Under the pieces are notes generated by a model. It saw nothing but the letters and a program-made list of their open reading frames with translations. It was not told where the DNA came from and made no database searches. A DNA stretch of 64,000 nt from assembly GCA_012270065.1 (NCBI GenBank), contig JAAXJB010000096.1, positions 70,707 to 134,706 on the forward strand, in the 5' to 3' direction. The stretch comes from Rubripirellula sp. (GTDB taxonomy: Bacteria > Planctomycetota > Planctomycetia > Pirellulales > Pirellulaceae). Positions 1 through 7,822 of this stretch are shown here, piece by piece. Each line of letters begins with the position of its first letter. Position 1 is the stretch's first letter. Both the position numbers and the translations under genes were made by a program.

Positions 1-5
1 TCCGG

Positions 6-80
6 GTGTCTGGTATTCCGCGTGTCTGGTATTCCGCGTGTCTGGTATTCGGGGTGGCTGGTATTTGGGGTGGCTGGGTG
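6..80. repeat. 16-bp short tandem repeat, about 4.7 copies
   Basis: Units begin at 6, 22, 38, 54 and 70. The first two units are identical (gtgtctggtattccgc); later ones drift to gtggctggtatttggg. The array lies upstream of the SHD1/PQQ gene at 301. The units are contiguous, so this is a microsatellite-like array and not a CRISPR. The rest of 81-300 holds no recognisable gene, only the ribosome binding site of the next gene. Confidence 0.85.
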
Positions 81-300
81 ATTCACTTTCATTTTTCGGG
101 GCTGTTCTCCTTCGGTGCTCTTCTCCTCCGGAGCCAGTCAAGTCAAACGCCTGCAAGCAACCAGCGAGTGAGCGGTTTGGGACCGTCCCATTTTGTAAGG
201 TATACTTCCAACGCGGGCCTTCCTGATACGCGCGACCACCGTGCTTTGCCGTGAACCAATACCCGCCGTTCGATTACTTTTTCACAACCGGAGGACTGTC

Positions 301-1758
301 ATGAGAGTGCGATTGATGATGGCTGCAAGCGTTCTGGCAACCGCTGCCTCGGGATGGTTGTCGGCAGCTGAACGCACGTGGCGAGATGCGTCCGGCAAGT
401 ATTCTGTCAAAGCAGAGTTTGTCGGGTTGGAGGGTAGTCAGGTATCGCTTCGGAAAGCCGATGGCACGGTGATCGAGCTTCCCATGCAACAACTCAGTTC
501 GATTGACCGACGCTGGGTTGTGAGAAACAGGGATCAGACGCCGAAGTCCAAATCAGATCAGCAGGTTCTGGTCGGCAAAGACTGGCCCCGATGGCGAGGT
601 CCCAATGCAGACGGGATTTCGATGGAGACAAATTTACTGCAGAGTTGGCCTGATGCCGGGCCGCCGGTGGCATGGTCCTCCCGGGGGCTCGGAAGTGGAT
701 ACTCCTCCTTGGCGATTCACGATGGGAAAATTTACACCATGGGGAAAAAGTCAGGATCGGTGATGCTGATTTGTGTTTCCCAGGAGGACGGACAGACGAT
801 CTGGGAAACTTCACTCGGACCGGGTAAGGATCCCAACTGCACGCCAACGGTCGATCCCGAGTCTGGGCTGGTGTTCGGACTTACCATTGAAGGCAAGCTG
901 GTTTGCCTGTCATGTGAGGATGGACGCGAGGTGTGGCGTAAGGATTATGCTTCGGATTTCCAGGGTGAAATGATGAGCATGTGGGGCTACAGCGAATCTC
1001 CACTGGTCGATGGAGACCGTCTGATTTGCACGCCCGGAAGCAATCGTGGTGTACTCGCAGCGCTTGACAAGAAAACTGGAAGGATACTTTGGACAACGCC
1101 GATGGCGGGTGGAAAAGCAGGATACGCTTCGCCTGTGATCAGTTTTGGGGGCGGCGTCAAGCAATATGTGACACTGGTTGGCAAAGGACTGATCGGAGTC
1201 CGTGCAAGCGATGGTGCGCTGATGTGGAATTATCCACGAATTGCCAACACAACCGCGAACGTCCCCACACCGATCATCCATGGTGACCTTGTTTTTGGTT
1301 CCTCAGGGTATGGCGATGGTGGCAGCGCACTGCTGAGACTTTCAAAAGCCGGGCGTAATCAGGTCAAGTTCACAGAGGTCTATTACAAGACAAACAAGCA
1401 GGTGCAGAATCACCATGGCGGGATGATAAAAATTGGCGACCACGTTTACATGGGGCATGGGCACAATAATGGTTTTCCACTGTGCATGCATCTTCCAACA
1501 GGAAGAGTCATGTGGGGGCCTGAACGTGGCCCCGGTACCGGGTCAGCAGCCATCACCGCTGCTGATGGGCATCTGTACTTTCGATATGAAAATGCAGAAA
1601 TGGCACTGATCGAAGCAACGCCAGCGGGCTACAGGCTCAAAGGCACTTTCAGGATCAAATCGAGAAATGGTAAGAGTTGGGCTCACCCGGTGATATTGGA
1701 TGGCAAACTCTATCTGCGTGATCAGGATGAATTGCATTGCTACAACGTAGAGCGATGA
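301..1758 (+). CDS. Secreted SHD1 domain / PQQ-like beta-propeller protein
   Basis: Encodes 485 residues. I chose the ATG at 301 over an upstream GTG because a strong cggagga ribosome site ends six bases before it and a signal peptide (MRVRLMMAASVLATAASGWL) follows directly. Residues about 24-72 (ERTWRDASGKYSVKAEFVGL and following) form an SHD1 domain, common at the N-terminus of planctomycete secreted proteins. The remainder resembles PQQ-like/BamB-type beta-propeller repeats, with W-R-G-P-N-A-D-G and several G-x-I/L-x-W blade signatures. It is probably exported and may bind a ligand or partner. No catalytic residues are evident, and the substrate or cofactor cannot be read from the sequence. 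It is convergent with the next gene. Confidence 0.85.
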   Translation: MRVRLMMAASVLATAASGWLSAAERTWRDASGKYSVKAEFVGLEGSQVSLRKADGTVIELPMQQLSSIDRRWVVRNRDQTPKSKSDQQVLVGKDWPRWRGPNADGISMETNLLQSWPDAGPPVAWSSRGLGSGYSSLAIHDGKIYTMGKKSGSVMLICVSQEDGQTIWETSLGPGKDPNCTPTVDPESGLVFGLTIEGKLVCLSCEDGREVWRKDYASDFQGEMMSMWGYSESPLVDGDRLICTPGSNRGVLAALDKKTGRILWTTPMAGGKAGYASPVISFGGGVKQYVTLVGKGLIGVRASDGALMWNYPRIANTTANVPTPIIHGDLVFGSSGYGDGGSALLRLSKAGRNQVKFTEVYYKTNKQVQNHHGGMIKIGDHVYMGHGHNNGFPLCMHLPTGRVMWGPERGPGTGSAAITAADGHLYFRYENAEMALIEATPAGYRLKGTFRIKSRNGKSWAHPVILDGKLYLRDQDELHCYNVER

Positions 1759-1774
1759 GCCCGTCGGCTCATCG
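1753..1774. terminator. Hairpin between convergent genes
   Basis: A perfect 9-bp inverted repeat (cgatgagcc / ggctcatcg) with a 4-base loop starts inside the last codons of the SHD1/PQQ gene and ends 27 bases before the stop of the convergent acetylesterase. No T-run follows on either side, so termination is inferred from position and symmetry. Confidence 0.5.
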
Positions 1775-1800
1775 AAGTCGGTTGCCTTGCATCCAATCTG

Positions 1801-3990
1801 TCAACGCTTTGGCTCTTTCTCTGCCAGACGAACGTAGACCTTGAGAGTCTTCTTCGAGTACGATTTGGCATTGGAAGAGAACGTCCAGTCTCGATGGGAA
1901 CCGCTGCTGTTTCCAATTCCAATGTCTGCGTTGCCGCCCACGCCCCAATGATTGATCGCGAACAGGGTCTGCTTGCCAGTCGTGTCATGGATCTGCATGC
2001 TGCCATAGCCGTCAAGTGGCTCACTCATGCTGTCGCCAAAGTCATAAATGGTACCCGATGCACCCGGGACATCTGTTGAGTTTTGAGTTGCGTAGTTTCC
2101 CGACCAGAACTCTATGTTGCCTTGAACTCCCTGAAGATTCAAAGAAGGTACCGTTGAGTAGCATTCAACACCTTGGACTGGCTGCTGGAAAAATGCATCG
2201 GCACTGTATTGGGGAATGCCTATTTTACCTGGGTCATCCGTGAACGCGTCCATTGATACAAACAGCTTTTGGCTGCCAAGGTTATCTGATTCCAATTCAA
2301 GCAGATAAGCGATACGGTCAAACTCGGAGACCGTGCCGCTCCGGTCAATGGAGTATTCGACCGTTTTTTTCAGTTTACCCAAATCCAGTTCATAGACGAG
2401 TTCGTAATCCTGGTCCACTTCGATCAGGCTCAGGAAATCGGGCACTTTACCGCCACGGCATGCACCGACGGGTAACCCGGTACCACCCATCAGATTCGGT
2501 TCGGCCAGTTTGTCCCATGCAAAGCGGAATGCGGCAGGGGTTGTAACACCTTCGGCCGACAAGGTGACTGTGTCACCATCAATGCTCGCGGATGCCGGGA
2601 CGAATGTACGGCTGCCAGGACCGATGATCTCGAAATGGGAAGGAGCCTTTCCGTCACGTGTTTTGAGCCCGCCTGCAGTGTTCTTGAAGGTGACCATGAA
2701 CTTGTCGCCAGCGGCTTTGAATGACTCGAATTCAGGGCTGTTGGCGATGATTTTTGTCATGCCGTAGTCATTCTTTAAAGCAAGCATGGCAAGACGCTTT
2801 CCAACATCCTGTTTGTTGGGAGGATGAATGTCTTGAAGAGTTGCGATGTCATTGATGACGACCATGCCAGTCTTGGCGAGTTGTTGAACGGCCGCCTGCG
2901 CCTCCCAGAACTGTGCCAGAATCGTGCCGTCTTCGTTGCCGTACTGGAATGGCGCGATCTGAACAAAGTAGAAAGGGAATTCACCCTGATTCCAGAGTTT
3001 CCGCCATCCATTGATCAGCGCTTTCTTTTTCTCAAAATAGAGCATTCCCTCCGTGTGATTGGATTCACCCTGGTACCAGATCGCACCACGTATCGGATAT
3101 CCCACCAGAGCATGAATCATTCCGTTGTAAAGCATCGTGGGGTCCTGATGACTCTGGAACGGTTTCAGACTTTCAGGATACGCAGGGCTGGGGACAACCG
3201 GGAGATTCCCTGCCAATGAATCCTTTGCCTGTTCATTCCATGCTTCGTTGGCCTTGATGAAGTCACTCAGAGTGTTCTGGTATTCACTGGTTCCTGGAGT
3301 CCGTCCCAGAACCGAACTGTAGATTCCGCCAAGTGCAGGCACCTCCTTGAACCCTGTCGGTGCTGTCCACGGTTCAACACGCGTGCCACCCCAGGATGAG
3401 TTGATCAGCCCGACCGGAACCCCGAGTTGTTTGTGCAGTTCTCTGGCCATGAAGTAACCTGCAGCGGTGTAACTGCCTGCCACCGTTGGTGAGCATACAG
3501 TCCACGGTGCGGCAACATCATCCAGCGGGACGGTTGATGGTCGGTGTTCAATTTTCAGATGCCGGATCATCGGGAAATCTGCGGCAGCGATTTCTGCTGT
3601 TGCATTCGTACTGGCGGCTACTGTCCATTCCATGTTCGATTGTCCGCTGCAAAGCCACACCTCGCCGACAAGAACATCAGTAATCTCGATCTTGTTCTTG
3701 CCCTCAACACGGAGTGTCAGCGGCTGTGAACTTGCTTTCATGGGTGGCAGGGTCACACGCCAAGTCCCCTCGCTGGTGCCTTTGGTCGATGATTGGCTTC
3801 CATTGAGGCTGACATGGACCAATTCGCCCGGGTCACACCAGCCCCAAATCCGCAAGTCAGCATTGCGTTGCATTACCATGTGGTTTCCGAAGAATCCCGG
3901 TAGACGTACGTCTGCGAATGCTGATGTCTGGGGGAAGTGAATCAGCAGAGCCAGCAGGACTGCGGACATGGGTTTCAGAGGAAGATTCAT
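1801..3990 (-). CDS. Sialate O-acetylesterase (SASA family) with extra C-terminal domain
   Basis: Encodes 729 residues with an N-terminal signal peptide (cleavage near ALA/FA, residue 26). The GQSNMEW block at about 116-122 supplies the nucleophilic Ser118, and DIHPPNK at about 387-393 supplies the Asp-x-x-His pair of this SGNH-type esterase family. The family removes O-acetyl groups from sialic acids; in planctomycetes members may act on other acetylated sugars. Residues from about 528 to the end form an additional domain with a conserved look ([28 protein letters not shown]) that is not part of the usual SASA fold and that I recall only from planctomycete homologues. The start ATG at 3990 is followed directly by the signal peptide. 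Confidence 0.9.
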   Translation of the reverse strand: MNLPLKPMSAVLLALLIHFPQTSAFADVRLPGFFGNHMVMQRNADLRIWGWCDPGELVHVSLNGSQSSTKGTSEGTWRVTLPPMKASSQPLTLRVEGKNKIEITDVLVGEVWLCSGQSNMEWTVAASTNATAEIAAADFPMIRHLKIEHRPSTVPLDDVAAPWTVCSPTVAGSYTAAGYFMARELHKQLGVPVGLINSSWGGTRVEPWTAPTGFKEVPALGGIYSSVLGRTPGTSEYQNTLSDFIKANEAWNEQAKDSLAGNLPVVPSPAYPESLKPFQSHQDPTMLYNGMIHALVGYPIRGAIWYQGESNHTEGMLYFEKKKALINGWRKLWNQGEFPFYFVQIAPFQYGNEDGTILAQFWEAQAAVQQLAKTGMVVINDIATLQDIHPPNKQDVGKRLAMLALKNDYGMTKIIANSPEFESFKAAGDKFMVTFKNTAGGLKTRDGKAPSHFEIIGPGSRTFVPASASIDGDTVTLSAEGVTTPAAFRFAWDKLAEPNLMGGTGLPVGACRGGKVPDFLSLIEVDQDYELVYELDLGKLKKTVEYSIDRSGTVSEFDRIAYLLELESDNLGSQKLFVSMDAFTDDPGKIGIPQYSADAFFQQPVQGVECYSTVPSLNLQGVQGNIEFWSGNYATQNSTDVPGASGTIYDFGDSMSEPLDGYGSMQIHDTTGKQTLFAINHWGVGGNADIGIGNSSGSHRDWTFSSNAKSYSKKTLKVYVRLAEKEPKR

Positions 3991-4382
3991 TTGGGGCTCG
4001 GTGGAGGGGAGTGGTTTCAGCAGATGTCTTGACTCGTTGTCACCGGGACAAGCCCTGGTGACTCCATTTTTGCGTCCAGACTTTCATCTAGGCTAGCAGT
4101 TTTCAGGCACGCTTCCTATCGTTGCCATGCAGCTGCCCGGCAGATTGAATTTCGAGTCTGTTTCTATTTTCCAAATGCGGGACTTTCGCGTGCATCGCCC
4201 AAGCATGCAGTTTTGCGGAGCAGGTGTCTGTTTCACAGGCACGTCAATGGGCAAGCTGGAATTTGCGTTACGTGGTCTGGATACCGTTTTTCTGGATTAG
4301 TTTATCTGGCATGGCCTCGAAGCTATCGGTTTTTACCTGAATATCTTAGGCTGTAAGAAAGACGATCCACTTCAACAATGCG
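3991..4382. other. Divergent intergenic region with two hairpins
   Basis: This region separates the acetylesterase (minus) from a sulfatase (plus). It contains a strong hairpin at 4039-4062 (gtcaccggg / ccc-t-ggtgac, one bulged T), followed on the plus strand by catttttg. A weaker 7-bp hairpin lies near 4227-4245 (gtgtctg / caggcac). No coding gene is recognisable. Both promoters should lie here, but I cannot place them with confidence. Confidence 0.5.
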
Positions 4383-4402
4383 ATGACTTCGACAATGCGA
4401 AT
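4369..4402. repeat. 17-bp tandem duplication over a start codon
   Basis: Two adjacent copies, acttcaacaatgcgatg and acttcgacaatgcgaat, match at 14 of 17 positions. The ATG used here as the sulfatase start (4383) lies inside the first copy, so translation may really begin further downstream. Confidence 0.75.
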
Positions 4403-5918
4403 ACCTGTTGATTACAAATTAGGAAAGCAGCTTCCAGCCAGTGCTCTCAAAATGGTCGCTCATGCTTCAGGCAGAGTGTCACTTCCCATGCTTGCTCTGG
4501 TTTTCGTTCTTGCCGGTTTTGGAATGCCTCTGACGCGGGCAGCGAAACCCAATATTCTGCTGGTGTTGGCTGATGATATGGGTTTCGGCGATCTGGGCTG
4601 TACAGGATCCGAGTTGTTGAAGACGGAACGTATTGATCTTCTGGCAAAGTCTGGCGTGCTTTGCGAGCGTGCTTATGTTGCAAGTTCGGTATGTTCACCA
4701 TCCCGGGCTGGGTTAATCACAGGACGGGATCCAAGACGGTTTGGTTATCAGGCCAACTTGAACATGGGCAGTGCAAACTATGGGACGCGCATTGATTTGC
4801 TGGGTCTGCCTCCGGGAGAGCACACTCTTGCTGATCATCTCTCAGCGGTCGGTTATTCAACCGCGTTGATCGGAAAGTGGCATCTGGGAATGGGGGATGG
4901 CTTTCATCCCCAGGAACGTGGGTTCGACTACTTTTGCGGAATGCTCGGTGGTGGTCATGGCTACTTTCCCAAACCGGCCAACAACAAATTGGAACGCAAT
5001 GGAGCACCATTGACAGAGTTTTCGAGTCCCTATTTGACAGACTTCTTCACGGACGATGCGGTCAGGTGGATCGGACAACAGGAACAGGCGGACGATGAGC
5101 CATGGTTCATGTATTTGTCTTACAACGCACCACATGGCCCTCTGCAAGCCAAAGAGGATGACTTGAAAGTGTTCGATCACATTCAGGATCCGAAGCGGCG
5201 CACTTACGCAGCAATGATGCTGGCACTGGACCGAGGGATAGGTCGTGTTTTGGATTGCCTGGAACAACGTGGTGAGCGGGAGAACACACTGATCTGTTTC
5301 TTCTCTGATAATGGTGGAGCAACAGGGAACGCGAGTTGGAACGGCGAATTGTCTGGTACCAAGGGGACTTTACGCGAGGGCGGTGTTCGTGTGCCGATGA
5401 TCTGGTCGTGGCCAGAGACGATTCCAGGAAACCAGATGCATCAGGGGGTGATCTCGAGTCTGGATCTGTTGCCAACCTTCATGGCTGCTGCGGGCGAGAA
5501 GCCTTTGCCACTGGGGCCACCGCGGTCGCACGAAGACAGGAATAATCGCAAAAAGGCAGTCGCACTCTACGGTCCCTATGATGGGGTCAACCTGCTGCCA
5601 CAGCTTCGCGGTGATGCAGAACCACACCGCCGCACACTTTTCTGGAGACTTCAGGGCCAGGTTGCCATTTTGGATGGGCCCGACAAATTGATCAGTCTTT
5701 CGCACCGGGCACCACAGGTCTTTCGTCCAGCTGATGATGCGGGTGAGCAGGTAGACCGTTTCGATGTGGATCGGACTCGCGCTGATGAGTTGTTCCAGCT
5801 GTTAGGCAAATGGCAGGCATCATTGGCTACAGTGCCCCTGTGGGGATCGTCGCCCTACTGGAGTTCGCAAAGTGCCAAGCAGCATGAAAACTATCCGCCA
5901 CGGCCAGAACCACGGTAA
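4383..5918 (+). CDS. Secreted sulfatase (arylsulfatase A type)
   Basis: Encodes up to 511 residues. The sulfatase core begins at KPNILLVLADDMGFGDLGC (metal-binding Asp-Asp near 64-65). The active-site motif CSPSRAGLITGR places the formylglycine-forming Cys at 104, followed by GKWHLG and the second metal site SDNGG. The hydrophobic signal lies at about residues 34-53, unusually deep, so the true start may be an internal ATG such as the codons at residues 24 or 36. The family hydrolyses sulfate esters of carbohydrates. It is convergent with another sulfatase about 80 bases downstream. The substrate is unknown. Confidence 0.9.
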   Translation: MTSTMRIPVDYKLGKQLPASALKMVAHASGRVSLPMLALVFVLAGFGMPLTRAAKPNILLVLADDMGFGDLGCTGSELLKTERIDLLAKSGVLCERAYVASSVCSPSRAGLITGRDPRRFGYQANLNMGSANYGTRIDLLGLPPGEHTLADHLSAVGYSTALIGKWHLGMGDGFHPQERGFDYFCGMLGGGHGYFPKPANNKLERNGAPLTEFSSPYLTDFFTDDAVRWIGQQEQADDEPWFMYLSYNAPHGPLQAKEDDLKVFDHIQDPKRRTYAAMMLALDRGIGRVLDCLEQRGERENTLICFFSDNGGATGNASWNGELSGTKGTLREGGVRVPMIWSWPETIPGNQMHQGVISSLDLLPTFMAAAGEKPLPLGPPRSHEDRNNRKKAVALYGPYDGVNLLPQLRGDAEPHRRTLFWRLQGQVAILDGPDKLISLSHRAPQVFRPADDAGEQVDRFDVDRTRADELFQLLGKWQASLATVPLWGSSPYWSSQSAKQHENYPPRPEPR

Positions 5919-6000
5919 GAGCTGGCAGTTTGCTGTCGCATTGAATACCCGGCCGCCAAGTGTTCCAAGGACCAGTTCTTCTGAATCCGGTCCGCCCGGC

Positions 6001-7389
6001 TCACTTTGCTTTTGGACGCATTCCGTTTTCACGTTCAATGTCTGCAACATGGCGGTCCCGAATTGCTTGCAGCTTCGAAACAACCTCCGGATTTTGGGAC
6101 ATCAAGTTCTGCTCCTCACCCGGGTTGGTTTCCAGATTGGCCAGAAAAATTTTGTCGACTGAAGGTGCATTCTTTGGTACTCCGCGGTCTCTCGCGTTGC
6201 CAAGAAGTTTCCACGGACCCTGACGCACCGCCCATTGCCCGTTCTTGCTGTTACCAAGCAACCAGAACAGGTGATCATGTGGGCTCTTTGCCTCACCCGA
6301 TGCAATGACACCGGTCAGGCTTTTGCCATCGTAGGTACGTTTCGGCATTTCAGCATCGCAGTAACTTGCGATTGTCGGAAACCAGTCACAGCCGATCGCC
6401 ATCTGGTTCCGGACTTGGCCTTCGGGAATTGTTCCAGGCATGCTCACGATGGATGGGATTCGGATGCCACCTTCAAAAAGGCATCCTTTGGCACCTCGAT
6501 AGGGGCCCGCATTACCACCACCCCAGAACGCCCGTTCTTCAGTGGAGTGTCCGTGATCCGACTGAAAAATCACAAGCGTGTTGTCTCGCAATTCGAGCCG
6601 ATCCAACGTTTCAATCAGCTCACCCACTTTCTCGTCCACCGTGGATGTGAATGCTGCATACTGGCGTCGTGGGGACGGATAATCCTTGTAGTGTTCTCTC
6701 CATTTGGCTGTGCCCTGCATTGGGTAATGCGGCGCGTTGATTGCCCAATAGAGGAAAAACGGTTGATCGCGATTTCGGGTGATGAACTGCTGACCTTCCT
6801 CGACCATCATGTCGAGGAAAAACTCACCATCCCGATGGATTTCGGTGCCATTCCTCCAGAGGTCATGACGATTGGGGCCTGCCCAGTAAAAGAAGTGCGA
6901 GTAATTGTCGATGCAACCTCCCATGTGGCCGAATGAAAAATCAAATCCCTGTCCGTTGGGCATTGTCTCCGGGGTATAGCCAAGGTGCCATTTGCCCACA
7001 TGGCCGGTGGTATAACCCCTGGATTTCAGCAGTTCCGCCAGCGTGACTTCATCACTGGGCATTCCAGAGACACCCTTGGAGGAGGAAACATTTGCCGGTA
7101 CTCCTGCGCGTGCTGGAAAGCGGCCTGTCAATAATCCAGCCCGGGATGCAGAGCAGATTGCTGATGGTGAGTACATCTGTGTGAATCGGACACCACGAGC
7201 TGCCAGTCTGTCGAGGTTGGGGGTAAGCAGGTCGTCGGAACCATAGCAATTCAAATCAAGACTTCCCTGATCATCGCTGTAAATCACGATAACGTTGGGT
7301 TTTTCTGCTGCGGTGGTGACACGGGAATCGCACAAAATCGAAGCAAGGCAACATGCCACGGCAAATGGCGACAGAATGAAAAGTCTCAA
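6001..7389 (-). CDS. Secreted sulfatase with CSASR active site
   Basis: Encodes 462 residues with a signal peptide (MRLFILSPFAVACCLASILC). The core starts at KPNVIVIYSDDQG. The active-site block ICSASRAGLLTGR puts the formylglycine Cys at 79. This is the Ala variant of C-x-P/A-S-R, accepted in the family and common among substrates of radical-SAM maturases. GKWHLGY, SDHGHS and the Lys-containing ARQGPWKLLG block complete the sulfatase signatures. It probably acts in the periplasm on a sulfated glycan. No sulfatase-maturating enzyme is encoded in the window. Confidence 0.9.
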   Translation of the reverse strand: MRLFILSPFAVACCLASILCDSRVTTAAEKPNVIVIYSDDQGSLDLNCYGSDDLLTPNLDRLAARGVRFTQMYSPSAICSASRAGLLTGRFPARAGVPANVSSSKGVSGMPSDEVTLAELLKSRGYTTGHVGKWHLGYTPETMPNGQGFDFSFGHMGGCIDNYSHFFYWAGPNRHDLWRNGTEIHRDGEFFLDMMVEEGQQFITRNRDQPFFLYWAINAPHYPMQGTAKWREHYKDYPSPRRQYAAFTSTVDEKVGELIETLDRLELRDNTLVIFQSDHGHSTEERAFWGGGNAGPYRGAKGCLFEGGIRIPSIVSMPGTIPEGQVRNQMAIGCDWFPTIASYCDAEMPKRTYDGKSLTGVIASGEAKSPHDHLFWLLGNSKNGQWAVRQGPWKLLGNARDRGVPKNAPSVDKIFLANLETNPGEEQNLMSQNPEVVSKLQAIRDRHVADIERENGMRPKAK

Positions 7390-7822
7390 GGGATGGCTCC
7401 GAAAGTTCCGGTTGAATTTCAGTCAAATCGTCTAATCAGGATAACCGGATCTGAAGTTGTTTGTCACTCACTGGAATGAACTCGTTCCGGGTTGGAGAAC
7501 AGCATTTCGCGTCGAGAATGGAGTGGGCGTTGCACTGGGATGCGAGGTGGCTTGGCAATCAGCTCGTTTCTGCCGCTTTGCCGGAGTGTGACGTAACGTG
7601 GTCGTCTACGGTAATCCCAACGAGGACAGCAATCGCTTGGTTATCTGTTTTGATCAGGTAATCGCGTTTTGTGCCTGACACCTGTCAGTGAATCCAGCGG
7701 GTTAAGATCCCACAGAGCGTGGATTTGCATCCGCACATCAAGCCGGTGGCAGCCACCGTAGTCGGGACTGCTAAACTGGAAAGGTGCAAAGAATCACTAC
7801 CTTGCAACGGAATTGGATCAAA
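7390..7822. other. Divergent intergenic region with two inverted repeats
   Basis: This region lies between the minus-strand sulfatase and the plus-strand propeller/cytochrome gene. Two short inverted repeats stand out: ctgaca-cc-tgtcag at 7675-7688 and cggtggc-a-gccaccg at about 7743-7757. Either could be an operator or a leader hairpin. No gene is recognisable, and the upstream GTG at 7784 is judged a weaker start for the next gene. Confidence 0.4.

Noticed and set aside
6-80. Short direct repeats as a possible CRISPR array
   Set aside because: Units are 16 bp and contiguous with no spacers, and no cas gene is present.
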